Shown: piece after piece, positions 52,190 through 61,410 of the stretch
How the letters are laid out: each line of letters begins with the position of its first letter
Position numbering within the stretch: position 1 is the first letter of the stretch
Source of the DNA: Nitrospira sp.
GTDB lineage: Bacteria; Nitrospirota; Nitrospiria; Nitrospirales; Nitrospiraceae
Length of the DNA: 64,000 bases
NCBI GenBank assembly: GCA_024760525.1
Contig: CP060499.1
Coordinates: forward strand, 496,001 to 560,000
Direction: 5' to 3'
Translations under genes and position numbers: made by a program
Notes under the pieces: generated by a model
Told to the model about the DNA's origin: nothing
Seen by the model: the letters and a program-made list of their open reading frames with translations, nothing else
Database searches by the model: none

Positions 52190-54250
52190 CTATGTGTTGC
52201 CCGATCCACGGATTAAGTCTCCGAATCCCTCCTCATTGAGGATCTTCACCCCAAGTTTCCGAGCCTGATCATGTTTCGATCCCGGGTCTATGCCTGACAC
52301 CACATAGGTCGTCTTTCTGCTGACGCTGGAGGAGACGGTACCGCCACGCTCTTCGACCAGAGCCCCGGCCTCTTCCCTCGTCCACCTCGACAATCCGCCG
52401 GTGAACACGAAACTCTGTCCCGAGAAAGGCAACGCCGCGGCGCTGCGGGATATGGGGGTGTCCAGGATCGAAAGCCCCAGCATCCGCAGTTGATCGATCA
52501 CCCGTTGGTTCGCACTTTCTTGAAAATAGGCAACCAAACTCGCCGAGATCTCCGGTCCGATCTCATGGACTGCCTGAAGCCGATCTTGATCGGCCGACAT
52601 GATGGCCTCAAGGGACCCAAACTCGCGCGCAAGCACCTTTGCGATGTGCTGCCCGACCTGGCGGATGCCCAAGCCCATCAAGAACCGGTCGAGAGACACG
52701 ATTTTGCTTCGTGCGATAGCATCAAGGAGCAAGGTAGAAGACCGCTCGGCAAACCCTTCGAGCTTCAAGAGTTGCTCCTGATCGAGTCGATAGATGTCTG
52801 ACAGATCCTTGACGAGTCCTTGATCGACTAATTGAGCGACGGTCTTCTTGCCGAGACCTTCGATGTTCAGGGCGGATTTCGAGGCAAAGTGTTCGACGGC
52901 TCCTTTCAACTGGGCCGGGCAGACGGCTTGCCCGGTGCAGTAGAAATACGCGCCCTCCCGAGCGACCGCTGACCCGCACACGGGGCAGTGGTCCGGCATG
53001 GCAAACGGTGCCGCTCTCGATTCTTCCGGGACCGGCACGCGTTCAGTGATGGCCGGGATGACGTCGCCGGCGCGCTCCACTTTGACTGTGTCCCCGTCGC
53101 GCACGTCTTTTCGAGCCACCTCGTCTGCATTGTGAAGGGTGGCTCGGCTGATCGTGACACCGCCCACTTCGACCGGATTCAGCAGCGCAAGCGGCGTCAA
53201 GGTGCCGGTCCTTCCGACTGAGACGATGATCTTATGAACCTTCGTGACTTCCTTTCGAGGGGCGAATTTATAGGCGATTGCCCAACGGGGGCTTCTGGAC
53301 TTCATGCCGAGCTGCTCTTGCCAGCTGCGCCGGTTGACCTTGACGACGACGCCGTCGATTTCATAGAGCAGATCGTCACGCTGCCCTTCGATCTCATGGT
53401 GAAACGCCATGACGTCATCGATCGTCTCGCAGCGCCGGCGAAGAGTGGGAATCGGAAGCCCCCAAGAAACCAATGCGTCCAATTCGTCCCAATGCGACGA
53501 GGGTGGTGTTCCGTCGACGGCCATCATCTCGTAGCAGGTCACCACGAGGGGGCGTTCGGCTGTGATGCTCGAGTCCAGCTGCCGAAGAGAACCGGCGGCG
53601 GCGTTGCGCGGGTTCGCGAAGGCGTCGTCCCCCCGTTCCGTTATTCGCCGGTTAAGCGCATGGAAGTCTGCAAGGCGCATGTAGACTTCACCCCGCACGG
53701 CCAGGTGCTCAGGGTGTGTGTCACTCTGTAATTGCAGCGGCAATGATCGAATGGTACGAAGATTGATGGTGATATCCTCGCCGACACTGCCATCGCCTCG
53801 AGTCGAGCCCCGAACAAACCTTCCCTGTTCGTAGACCAATTCCACAGAGAGGCCATCGAATTTCGGTTCGACCGTATACTCGATCCGGTCTGTTTCCAGC
53901 TCGCGTTTCATCCGTTGGTCGAAGGCCAGCACTTCTCTCGGATCGACCAAGGAATCAAGGCTCAACATGGGGTGCACATGCCGGACCTTGCCGAGCGTAT
54001 CCAACGGAGGGGCACCGACACGCTGGGTAGGAGAATCGGACGAGATCAGTTCGGGGTATGCCTGTTCCAGCTGGACCAATTCCCGGAACAACCGGTCATA
54101 CGCTCCATCTGAAATCTCGGGATGATCCTTGACGTAATAGAGGTAGTCGTGGTGCCTGATTTGGCTTTTGAGTAGAGTATGTCGCTCTTGTTCGGCGCGG
54201 GGGGCTTTCGAAGAGGACAATGAGTCGTTATCCAGTGAATCCTGTCGCAT
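52190..54250 (-). CDS. ligA: NAD-dependent DNA ligase LigA
   Basis: LigA seals nicks using NAD+. The 686-residue product has the Ia domain that binds NMN (HHDYLYYVKDHPEISDGAYD) and the adenylated lysine in EPKFDG (about K130). The nucleotidyltransferase and OB domains follow, with a four-cysteine zinc finger (CPVCGSAV and CTGQAVCP), helix-hairpin-helix units, and a C-terminal BRCT domain (FSGQSFVFTGGLSRWTREEA). Length and order are standard. Confidence 0.96.
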   Translation of the reverse strand: MRQDSLDNDSLSSSKAPRAEQERHTLLKSQIRHHDYLYYVKDHPEISDGAYDRLFRELVQLEQAYPELISSDSPTQRVGAPPLDTLGKVRHVHPMLSLDSLVDPREVLAFDQRMKRELETDRIEYTVEPKFDGLSVELVYEQGRFVRGSTRGDGSVGEDITINLRTIRSLPLQLQSDTHPEHLAVRGEVYMRLADFHALNRRITERGDDAFANPRNAAAGSLRQLDSSITAERPLVVTCYEMMAVDGTPPSSHWDELDALVSWGLPIPTLRRRCETIDDVMAFHHEIEGQRDDLLYEIDGVVVKVNRRSWQEQLGMKSRSPRWAIAYKFAPRKEVTKVHKIIVSVGRTGTLTPLALLNPVEVGGVTISRATLHNADEVARKDVRDGDTVKVERAGDVIPAITERVPVPEESRAAPFAMPDHCPVCGSAVAREGAYFYCTGQAVCPAQLKGAVEHFASKSALNIEGLGKKTVAQLVDQGLVKDLSDIYRLDQEQLLKLEGFAERSSTLLLDAIARSKIVSLDRFLMGLGIRQVGQHIAKVLAREFGSLEAIMSADQDRLQAVHEIGPEISASLVAYFQESANQRVIDQLRMLGLSILDTPISRSAAALPFSGQSFVFTGGLSRWTREEAGALVEERGGTVSSSVSRKTTYVVSGIDPGSKHDQARKLGVKILNEEGFGDLIRGSGNT

Positions 54251-54479
54251 CGCCCTTAACGATGTGAAGCCTCGGTGATCACACCTGGCATGCGATGACA
54301 GATGACGTTTGGCATGTGGGTGGAGAGAGGCTTGAACTGTGCTGACCGTAGCACAGCGCCACGGAAACGGTCAAACCAGGAAGGCTTGGTCTGCTTTGAC
54401 TTTCCTCTCAGTGGCCACTATTCTAAGCGTCTCTTCGGCTGGTCGGACGTCCGCGGAGCACTTGGGCAAAGGAGGATGT

Positions 54480-55121
54480 ATGCAGAAGGAAGAGGAGCAA
54501 GGGTGTGACCATACAAGGAAGATCGTCCTATCGGGGATACTGCTCTGTAGTGGGTTGCTGCTAAGTGGATGTGTCGTCCTGGAAGAAAAATACAACGCCG
54601 AAAAGGCGCGAAGTTTGAATTTTCAGCGTCTCCTGGCGCAGGAAGAAAAGCGGACGGCTGAACTGGACAGTGAAGTCAAGCGCACTAAGCTCGAACTGGC
54701 TGAATTCGAGGCGAGGAACCGTGAGCTGTCCGCGCAAGTGCAGGTGGCGCGTGAGCAGATGGGGCGCCTCCAGGAAGAGGCGGAAGCCATTAGAGAAGCG
54801 ACGTTACTCGAACGAAAAGCCTTGGAGGACATGCGGCGGAAAGGCCATTCTCCTGCCGTCAAACAGAAGAAAGCCGAATCGGCAAAGGATTCTTCCGGTG
54901 AGGCGGGTGAAAACGACGCCGTGCTCAAAGGAATACCGACCGCGGCCGAGACGCATGCGGCATCGAAAGCAGACGGGACGGTGCATGTGGTGAAGCCCGG
55001 AGAAACCCTCTTCGGTATCAGTCGGCGCTATGGAATTGAGGTCGATAAGCTGAGGAAGATGAATAAGCTCCCGGATGACATCATCGAAGTAGGCCAGAAA
55101 CTCCTGGTGGGAACAGAGTAG
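54480..55121 (+). CDS. LysM-domain lipoprotein
   Basis: ATG 54480 follows AAAGGAGG. The 213-residue precursor has a lipobox (LLLSGC, Cys about 25) and a long coiled coil (about 35-110, LLAQEEKRTAELDSEVKRTK). After a polar linker it has one C-terminal LysM domain (HVVKPGETLFGISRRYGIEV) that binds peptidoglycan. It should tether the outer membrane or a partner to the cell wall. Its stop lies only 10 nt before trpE, so it may be read into the trp operon. Confidence 0.83.
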   Translation: MQKEEEQGCDHTRKIVLSGILLCSGLLLSGCVVLEEKYNAEKARSLNFQRLLAQEEKRTAELDSEVKRTKLELAEFEARNRELSAQVQVAREQMGRLQEEAEAIREATLLERKALEDMRRKGHSPAVKQKKAESAKDSSGEAGENDAVLKGIPTAAETHAASKADGTVHVVKPGETLFGISRRYGIEVDKLRKMNKLPDDIIEVGQKLLVGTE

Positions 55122-55131
55122 CCGGAACACT

Positions 55132-56628
55132 ATGCAGTCTGCGACCTATTCGCTCACCCTGGATGAATTTCGCTCGTATGCAAAACAGGGCAACCTCATT
55201 CCGTTATTCCGTGAAATCCTGGCGGACCACGATACGCCGGTCTCGGCCTTTGCCAAGATAGATCATGGCCCCTCCGCCTATCTGCTGGAAAGCATTCAGG
55301 GCGGGGAAAAGTGGGCGAGGTATTCCTTTCTCGGGAGTGGGGCTCCACTCGTCATCTACGAAGATCGCGGTGATCTGTGCGTAAAGCAGGGTTCGCATCG
55401 CCGCCGCATCCCCAGCCGGGGCGCGCCGCTGGATCGTCTTCGAGAGATCATGGAAGCCTATCGCCCGGTGACGGTTCCTGATCTCCCTCGCTTCGTCGGC
55501 GGAGCCGTCGGCTACCTCGGCTACGATTTGGTCAAGACGTTCGAAGACCTTCCCTCACGAAAAAAGGATCACGTCGATCTTCCGGACTTTGCCTTTCTGT
55601 TGACCGACACCTTGCTCATCTTCGACAACGTGTCGCAAAAAATCAAAGTGGTGGCCAATGCACACGTGAAGTCCACGTCGGAGAGAGGTATTCGTTCGGC
55701 CTATCGTGAAGCGACTCGCCGGATCGAAGCGATGATCGCCAGAATCCGCCGGCCGCTGAGGCGTCTCACGCCGAAGCGCCGGCGAACACCCATTCGCTTC
55801 ACGGCAAACATGAGCCGGGCGGACTTTGAGAAAATGGTGTCTCGCGCTCAAGAATACATCAAAGCCGGGGACATTTTTCAGTGTGTGTTGTCGCAACGTT
55901 GGGAAACGAATCTCCAGGCTCCTCCGTTTCAACTCTATCGAGCCCTGCGCGTGGTGAATCCCTCGCCCTACATGTACTACCTGCGGATCGCCGGGGTGGA
56001 ACTGGTCGGGTCGTCCCCGGAGATTCTTGTGCGATGCGAGGACGGTCTTGTTTCGGTGCGCCCGATCGCGGGGACCAGGCGGCGTGGAACGACGGTAGAG
56101 GAGGACGTGGAACTGGAGCGCCGTCTTCTCGCGGATTCCAAGGAGCGGGCCGAGCACATCATGTTGGTGGATCTCGGACGTAATGATGTCGGCCGTGTCG
56201 CTGAACGGGGGTCGGTCCAAGTTGAGTCATTGATGAACGTCGAACGGTACTCGCACGTGATGCACATCGTCTCGAACGTCACGGGGAAATTGGGAACAAC
56301 CAAGACCGTCTATGATGTGCTGAAGGCGTGCTTTCCAGCCGGCACCGTATCGGGGGCTCCAAAGATCAGAGCCATGGAAATCATCGAGGAACTGGAGCCT
56401 ACCAAGCGCGGGCCTTACGCCGGTGCGGTGGGGTATATCAGCTTTTCAGGCAATATGGACATGTGTATCAATATCCGCACCGTCGTGGTCTCTCGACATC
56501 GGGCCTTTATCCAGGCCGGAGCCGGTATCGTCGCCGATTCCAATCCCGAACACGAGTATGAAGAAACCTGCAACAAGTCCCGTGCGATGATGAAAGCGAT
56601 CGAACTGGCGGAACAGGGGCTGGAATGA
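55132..56628 (+). CDS. trpE: Anthranilate synthase component I
   Basis: TrpE makes anthranilate from chorismate with ammonia supplied by TrpG. The 498-residue product has the N-terminal tryptophan-binding region (LLESIQGGEKWARYSFLG includes the feedback-site LLES) and the chorismate domain with VGSSPEILVRCEDG, RPIAGTRRRG, ERAEHIMLVDLGRNDVGRV and PAGTVSGAPKIRAMEIIEEL. These fit TrpE; PabB is less likely given the gene order. It starts the seven-gene trp run. Confidence 0.95.
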   Translation: MQSATYSLTLDEFRSYAKQGNLIPLFREILADHDTPVSAFAKIDHGPSAYLLESIQGGEKWARYSFLGSGAPLVIYEDRGDLCVKQGSHRRRIPSRGAPLDRLREIMEAYRPVTVPDLPRFVGGAVGYLGYDLVKTFEDLPSRKKDHVDLPDFAFLLTDTLLIFDNVSQKIKVVANAHVKSTSERGIRSAYREATRRIEAMIARIRRPLRRLTPKRRRTPIRFTANMSRADFEKMVSRAQEYIKAGDIFQCVLSQRWETNLQAPPFQLYRALRVVNPSPYMYYLRIAGVELVGSSPEILVRCEDGLVSVRPIAGTRRRGTTVEEDVELERRLLADSKERAEHIMLVDLGRNDVGRVAERGSVQVESLMNVERYSHVMHIVSNVTGKLGTTKTVYDVLKACFPAGTVSGAPKIRAMEIIEELEPTKRGPYAGAVGYISFSGNMDMCINIRTVVVSRHRAFIQAGAGIVADSNPEHEYEETCNKSRAMMKAIELAEQGLE

Positions 56629-56638
56629 GTGGTGCCTC

Positions 56639-56660
56639 GTGAAGGGTGAAGGGTGAAGCG
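56639..56660. repeat. GTGAAGG heptamer repeat between trpE and trpG
   Basis: Three near-identical 7-nt units (GTGAAGG GTGAAGG GTGAAGC) lie just after trpE. A CGCTTCACGA about 40 nt further on (near 56690) is complementary to TCGTGAAGCG, so the two could form a hairpin of about 10 bp. Similar GTGAAGG tracts are often variable in number. Confidence 0.45.
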
Positions 56661-56716
56661 CGAACAACAAGTCATTCGAAATACGCTTCACGAGCGACGT
56701 GCTACGGGGAACATCA

Positions 56717-57280
56717 ATGTTGTTGGTCATCGATAACTACGATTCCTTTACCTACAATCTCGTCCAGTACCTCGGAGAATTGGGCGAAGACATACAGGTG
56801 TTTCGTAACGACAAGCTTACGCTGGACCAGATTGAGGAGTTGGGCCCCAGCCGCCTCGTCATCTCTCCCGGGCCGTGCACGCCAAAGGAAGCCGGTATTT
56901 CAGTCGAGGCTATCCGCCGGTTCGGAGGGAGGATGCCTATTCTCGGTGTGTGTTTGGGGCACCAGTCGATGGCTGTCGCGTATGGAGGTGAGGTCATCCG
57001 CGCTCCCCGCTTGATGCATGGGAAGACATCCCAAATTAAGCATGACGGCAAGACGATCTTTCAATCGTTGCCCAATCCGTTCCAAGCGACGCGGTATCAT
57101 TCTTTGATCGTGAATCGGCTCAATCTTCCGGACTGTTGCGAGATTTCCGCTGAAACCGCCGAGGGCGAGATCATGGGCCTCCGTCATAAGACACTGTGTG
57201 TCGAAGGGGTCCAATTTCATCCGGAATCGATTTTGACGACGGTCGGGAAAGATCTTCTCCGCAACTTTTTAAAGCTCTAG
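56717..57280 (+). CDS. trpG: Anthranilate synthase component II (glutamine amidotransferase)
   Basis: The 187-residue class I glutamine amidotransferase supplies ammonia to TrpE. MLLVIDNYDSFTYNLVQYLG starts it, the nucleophile Cys is in ILGVCLGHQSMA, and the His-x-Glu pair is in GVQFHPESI. ATG 56717 is preferred over one six codons upstream because the family starts at this motif. Its stop codon TAG lies inside the left end of a short inverted-repeat element that separates it from trpD. Confidence 0.95.
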   Translation: MLLVIDNYDSFTYNLVQYLGELGEDIQVFRNDKLTLDQIEELGPSRLVISPGPCTPKEAGISVEAIRRFGGRMPILGVCLGHQSMAVAYGGEVIRAPRLMHGKTSQIKHDGKTIFQSLPNPFQATRYHSLIVNRLNLPDCCEISAETAEGEIMGLRHKTLCVEGVQFHPESILTTVGKDLLRNFLKL

Positions 57281-57502
57281 CAGGATGCTGAAAAAGTCCG
57301 TCAGCGGCGTTCTCGCATCGCTCCGAGGCTCAACGTACGGCCCTTGGGTAAACGCCTGTTCCGACAGGCGATGGGCGGGCCGGGTGAAAATTGGTTACGC
57401 CTTCGCCTCATCGCTCGCTGTGGCCTGGCATGTGGAGAGGTGCGTCTTGGCGCACCGGGGTCGGGCGGGTGAGACCAGCGGTCTTTTTGAGCACCCTGCC
57501 TA
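57278..57502 (+). repeat. Short inverted-repeat element, copy 2 (between trpG and trpD)
   Basis: The left end TAGCAGGATGCTGAAAAAG (57278-57296) and the right end CTTTTTGAGCACCCTGCCTA (57483-57502) form imperfect terminal inverted repeats around about 185 nt. The core shares CGTTCTCGCATCGCTC and GAGGCTCAAC with copy 3, and also TCGCTCGCTGT. No coding sequence lies within, so it is a non-autonomous MITE- or REP-like element. The trpG stop is part of its left end. Confidence 0.7.
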
Positions 57503-57512
57503 CTAAGATCCC

Positions 57513-58526
57513 ATGATCAAAGACGCCATCGCCAAACTGGCCGACCGAACAGACCTTTCTGCATCGGAGGCTGAAACGGTCATGTTGGAAATCATGGACG
57601 GGGCCGCGACCTCGGCTCAGGTGGCCGCCTACCTCATGGGACTCAGGCAGAAAGGCGAAACAGTCACCGAAGTCGTCGGTTCGGTCAATGCCATGCGATC
57701 ACGGGCGACCCGAATCAGGGTTGGAGCATCGATCATCGTCGACACCTGCGGCACCGGCGGGGATGGGGCCGACACGTTTAATATCTCTACGACAGCGGGA
57801 TTCGTGGTCGCCGGGGCCGGCATTACCGTGGCCAAACACGGCAATCGTTCCGTGTCGTCCAGATCAGGCAGCGCTGATGTGCTGAGCGTCCTTGGCGTCA
57901 AGATCGATCTGGAGCCGAACCGGGTCGCCGAGTGTATCGATGAAGTCGGTATCGGATTTTTGTTCGCGCCCCTCTACCACGGCGCGATGAAGCAATGCGC
58001 CGGGGTGCGGCAGGAGATGGGAATCCGGACCATTTTGAACGTGCTCGGTCCGTTGGCGAATCCAGCCGGGGCCACGCATCAAGTGCTTGGAGTCTATGAT
58101 GCAAGGTGGACGGACATTTTGGGGCGTGTTCTGCTGGAGCTGGGATCGCAACATTGTTTCGTGATTCACGGCATGGATGGTCTGGATGAAATCACTCTGT
58201 CGGATCGGACGAAAGTCTCCGAGGGGAAGGCCGGCGTGGTGTCGAGTTATTTTGTTTCGCCTGAGGAGTTCGAGGTGAAGCGGATGGCGAGAAAAGAGTT
58301 CGCCGGCGGCACGCCGGAAGACAACGCGCGCATCGCGAAGGAGATCTTGCAGGGCAAGAAAGGTCCGAAACGGGACATCGTATGCATGAACGCCGCTCCT
58401 GCAATGGTAGCAGGCCGGAGAGCAAAAACCCTGAAGGAAGGCTTCCGCCTCGCCCAAGAAACGATCGACTCGGGGGCCGCTGCAGAGAAGCTGGACCGGC
58501 TCATTGCATTTACGACAAGAGCGTGA
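57513..58526 (+). CDS. trpD: Anthranilate phosphoribosyltransferase
   Basis: TrpD couples anthranilate to phosphoribosyl pyrophosphate. The 337-residue product has the PRPP loop DTCGTGGDGADTFNISTTAG, the anthranilate-binding segment VAKHGNRSVSSRSGSADVL, and NVLGPLANPA in the second half. The start lies 11 nt beyond the inverted-repeat element, so the element provides the spacing between trpG and trpD. Its reading frame ends 7 nt before trpC. Confidence 0.95.
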   Translation: MIKDAIAKLADRTDLSASEAETVMLEIMDGAATSAQVAAYLMGLRQKGETVTEVVGSVNAMRSRATRIRVGASIIVDTCGTGGDGADTFNISTTAGFVVAGAGITVAKHGNRSVSSRSGSADVLSVLGVKIDLEPNRVAECIDEVGIGFLFAPLYHGAMKQCAGVRQEMGIRTILNVLGPLANPAGATHQVLGVYDARWTDILGRVLLELGSQHCFVIHGMDGLDEITLSDRTKVSEGKAGVVSSYFVSPEEFEVKRMARKEFAGGTPEDNARIAKEILQGKKGPKRDIVCMNAAPAMVAGRRAKTLKEGFRLAQETIDSGAAAEKLDRLIAFTTRA

Positions 58527-58533
58527 CCGACTC

Positions 58534-59361
58534 ATGATCCTTGATCGCATCCTCGAGCATAAAAAAGCGGAGCTCAGGCACAAGCAAAGCCGCTCCTATC
58601 TGGCCGACCTCAAAGCGGCGATCCGAGACGCTCCGCCGACACTCGGCTTTGCCGTCACGCTGGACGCGACAAAACCTCGCACCAGCCCGGCTCTGATCGC
58701 AGAGGTTAAGAAGGCGTCTCCGAGTTTAGGACTGTTACGGCCGGAATTTTCTGAACAGTTCGACTACCTGGCGCTTGCCCGCACGTATCATGAACAGGGC
58801 GCATCCGCGGTGTCGGTCCTGACGGACAAGGAGTTTTTCCAGGGCGACCTGCGGTATTTGAAAGAGATTAAGGAAGCGTTGCCGATCCCGGCGCTCAATA
58901 AGGAATTCATGGTCGGCGAGGTGCAATTCTATGAAGCGCGGGCACACGGTGCCGATGCCGTCTTGCTGATCGTGGCCGCGCTGGAACGCCGCCAACTCAT
59001 GGATTTCCACGCGTTGGCCACCGAACTTAAGATGGACAGCCTGTTCGAAACCCATCACGAGAGGGAGTTGGATACGGTCTTGGAGTGGATTCCCACCGCG
59101 AGGATGATCGGGATCAACAATAGGGATCTCAACACCTTCACGACCGATCTCAACGTCACCTTCCGCCTGGCGAAGCGAATTCCGTCCGACAAGCTGATCA
59201 TCAGTGAAAGCGGGATTCATGGCCGCGAGGACGTGACAAGGTTGATGGAAGCCGGCGTTCATGCCATGTTGATCGGCGAATCGCTCATTCGCGCCGAGCA
59301 CACGGCCGACAAAGTTCGAGAGTTGCTCGGCGTCGTCTCTGGCAGTCCGCAGTCTGCGTAG
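58534..59361 (+). CDS. trpC: Indole-3-glycerol-phosphate synthase
   Basis: TrpC closes the indole ring. The 275-residue TIM-barrel protein has LIAEVKKASPS with the catalytic Lys, VLTDKEFFQGDL, IPALNKEFMVG, IGINNRDLNTF and ISESGIHGREDV. ATG 58534 fits the family start (ILDRILEHKKAEL). An in-frame start ten codons earlier would overlap trpD. It is a stand-alone enzyme, not fused to TrpF. Confidence 0.95.
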   Translation: MILDRILEHKKAELRHKQSRSYLADLKAAIRDAPPTLGFAVTLDATKPRTSPALIAEVKKASPSLGLLRPEFSEQFDYLALARTYHEQGASAVSVLTDKEFFQGDLRYLKEIKEALPIPALNKEFMVGEVQFYEARAHGADAVLLIVAALERRQLMDFHALATELKMDSLFETHHERELDTVLEWIPTARMIGINNRDLNTFTTDLNVTFRLAKRIPSDKLIISESGIHGREDVTRLMEAGVHAMLIGESLIRAEHTADKVRELLGVVSGSPQSA

Positions 59362-59371
59362 AGCGTTCACC

Positions 59372-59998
59372 ATGAAGATAAAAATTTGCGGGATCACCAA
59401 TCTGGAGGATGCGAAGGGCGCGGTTGCCGCAGGTGCGGACGCGCTGGGATTTGTGATGTACCGTAACAGCCCACGTTGGGTGGCCCCGTCTCTCGTGAAA
59501 GCCATTGTCGCGGAACTCCCGCCTCTTGTGCTGCCGGTCGGGGTGTTCGTCAACGAAGAGGCCGGGACGGTTCGGGCGCTTATGGATGAATGTGGTTTTG
59601 CCCTTGCCCAACTGCATGGAGATGAATCGCCTCTGTACTGCCAACAACTCGTCCGTCCGGCTCTCAAGGCTCTCCGTCTGAAGGGTCGAGATACAATGCT
59701 CACCCTCGCCGGGTTTCAAGGGCAGCCGAATGTACGAGGATTCCTCATCGATGCGTATTCAGACCAGGCTTATGGAGGAACGGGGCAGACAGTCGATTGG
59801 ACATTGGCCCAGGAAGCAGCTCGATCTGCTCCGATCATTCTGGCCGGTGGGTTGACTCCGGAAAACGTGGCAGACGCGATCAAGATGGTACGTCCTTATG
59901 GAGTCGATGTGAGCAGTGGGGTGGAAAAGACCCCTGGCAAGAAGGATCACCATAAGATTAAGGCATTTATTGAAGCGGCCAGACTTGTGCCGGTCTGA
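59372..59998 (+). CDS. trpF: Phosphoribosylanthranilate isomerase
   Basis: TrpF performs the Amadori rearrangement before ring closure. The 208-residue TIM barrel begins IKICGITNLEDAKGAVAAGA with the catalytic Cys, has LPVGVFVNEEAGTV and QLHGDES, and ends with GGLTPENVADAI and the phosphate-binding GVDVSSGVEKTPGKKD. The catalytic Asp is in FLIDAYSDQAYGGTGQTVDW. It lies 10 nt after trpC. Confidence 0.95.
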   Translation: MKIKICGITNLEDAKGAVAAGADALGFVMYRNSPRWVAPSLVKAIVAELPPLVLPVGVFVNEEAGTVRALMDECGFALAQLHGDESPLYCQQLVRPALKALRLKGRDTMLTLAGFQGQPNVRGFLIDAYSDQAYGGTGQTVDWTLAQEAARSAPIILAGGLTPENVADAIKMVRPYGVDVSSGVEKTPGKKDHHKIKAFIEAARLVPV

Positions 59999-60016
59999 TA
60001 GCCGTGGCTATACTCC

Positions 60017-60189
60017 TAGCAGGCTGTTGAAAAAGTCCGCCAGCTTTGTTCTCGCATCGCTCAGAGGCTCAACATACGGAGCAGAGTATGCCTCGCCTCT
60101 TCGCTCGCTGTCGCCTCGCCCGGTGTAAGTCGCGTCTCGGCGCGCTGGGGCGGGTGGGTGAGAACGAAGGCCTTTTTGAACAGCCTGCT
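60017..60189 (+). repeat. Short inverted-repeat element, copy 3 (between trpF and trpB)
   Basis: TAGCAGGCTGTTGAAAAAG at the left and CTTTTTGAACAGCCTGCT at the right (60172-60189) match in inverted orientation at 17 of 18 positions. This is the best-preserved terminal repeat of the three copies. The 173-nt element has no coding capacity and internal words shared with copies 1 and 2. It lies between two essential trp genes. The transcript would fold into a long stem, which may process or stabilise the message. Confidence 0.75.
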
Positions 60190-60216
60190 GAAATCTATTG
60201 AGGAGGGTTTGATCGA

Positions 60217-61410
60217 ATGCCGATGCTTCCAGACAGCCATGGCCGATTCGGGTCTTATGGTGGCCGTTATGTGCCTGAAACCCTCATGCCGGCGCTGTTG
60301 GAGTTGGAAGGCGAGTATACCAAGGCGAAAAAAGACCGCCGATTTCAGACCGACCTCGCCTATTACCTCAAGCAGTATGTCGGACGGCCTACCAGTCTCT
60401 ATCGCGCCGATCGGCTGACCAAAAAATTAGGCGGAGCCAAGATCTATCTGAAGCGGGAAGACCTGTGCCATACCGGCGCGCACAAGATCAACAATGCGAT
60501 CGGCCAAGTGTTGTTGGCCTTGCGCATGAAGAAGCAGCGAATCATCGCTGAGACCGGGGCCGGTCAGCACGGTGTCGCGACGGCCACGGCGGCGGCCATG
60601 TTCGGACTGCAGTGCGAAATCTACATGGGCACCGAAGATATGCAACGGCAGGCGTTGAACGTCTTTCGTATGCGCCTGTTGGGTGCGACCGTGACCGGTG
60701 TCGATGCCGGCAGCCGCACCCTGAAGGATGCCATCAGTGAGGCCATGCGGGATTGGACGACCAACGTGCGCACCACGCACTATGTCTTGGGCTCGGTGCT
60801 GGGCGCGCATCCCTATCCCATGATGATCCGAGACTTTCAGGCGATCATCGGGCGGGAGGCGAGGAAACAGATTCTTTCCGCTGAAAAGCGCCTGCCGGAC
60901 TATCTCGTCGCCTGTGTAGGGGGAGGAAGCAATTCGATCGGTCTTTTCCATGCGTTTCTCCGAGACGCTAAAGTCAAAATGATCGGAGTGGAAGCCGGAG
61001 GGCTCGGGGTCGAAAGCGGAAAACATGCCGCGCGGTTCTCCGGTGGCAAGCCGGGGGTCTTGCAAGGCACCATGACCTACCTGCTTCAGGATGAAAACGG
61101 ACAGATCAATTTGACGCATTCAGTCTCGGCCGGTCTGGATTATGCGGCTGTCGGACCGGAGCATAGTCTCTACCATGATCAAGGCCGGATCGAGTACACC
61201 TATGCGACGGACGCAGAAGCATTGTCGGCCTTTGATCTCCTGGCGCACGAAGAGGGCATCGTTCCCGCGCTCGAAAGCGCCCATGCGATCGCGCAAGTCG
61301 TCAAGCTCGCTCCCAAACTCAAGAAATCCCAGCTCATCATCGCGAACCTTTCGGGGCGTGGGGACAAAGACGTGCAGCAAGTGGCGAAAATGCGAGGCGA
61401 ATCATTATGA
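60217..61410 (+). CDS. trpB: Tryptophan synthase beta chain
   Basis: TrpB joins indole to serine with PLP. The 397-residue product has the PLP lysine (about K90) in HTGAHKINNAIGQ, ETGAGQHGVATATAAAMFGL, the glycine-rich phosphate site CVGGGSNSIGLFHAF and the C-terminal NLSGRGDKD. GAGGAGGGTTT precedes the ATG. Its end overlaps trpA by 4 nt (ATGA), so the two subunits are translationally coupled. Confidence 0.96.
   Translation: MPMLPDSHGRFGSYGGRYVPETLMPALLELEGEYTKAKKDRRFQTDLAYYLKQYVGRPTSLYRADRLTKKLGGAKIYLKREDLCHTGAHKINNAIGQVLLALRMKKQRIIAETGAGQHGVATATAAAMFGLQCEIYMGTEDMQRQALNVFRMRLLGATVTGVDAGSRTLKDAISEAMRDWTTNVRTTHYVLGSVLGAHPYPMMIRDFQAIIGREARKQILSAEKRLPDYLVACVGGGSNSIGLFHAFLRDAKVKMIGVEAGGLGVESGKHAARFSGGKPGVLQGTMTYLLQDENGQINLTHSVSAGLDYAAVGPEHSLYHDQGRIEYTYATDAEALSAFDLLAHEEGIVPALESAHAIAQVVKLAPKLKKSQLIIANLSGRGDKDVQQVAKMRGESL

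Noticed and set aside
55122..55131. trp attenuator or leader peptide with Trp codons
   Set aside because: Only 10 nt separate trpE from the preceding gene, so there is no room for a leader peptide or attenuator.
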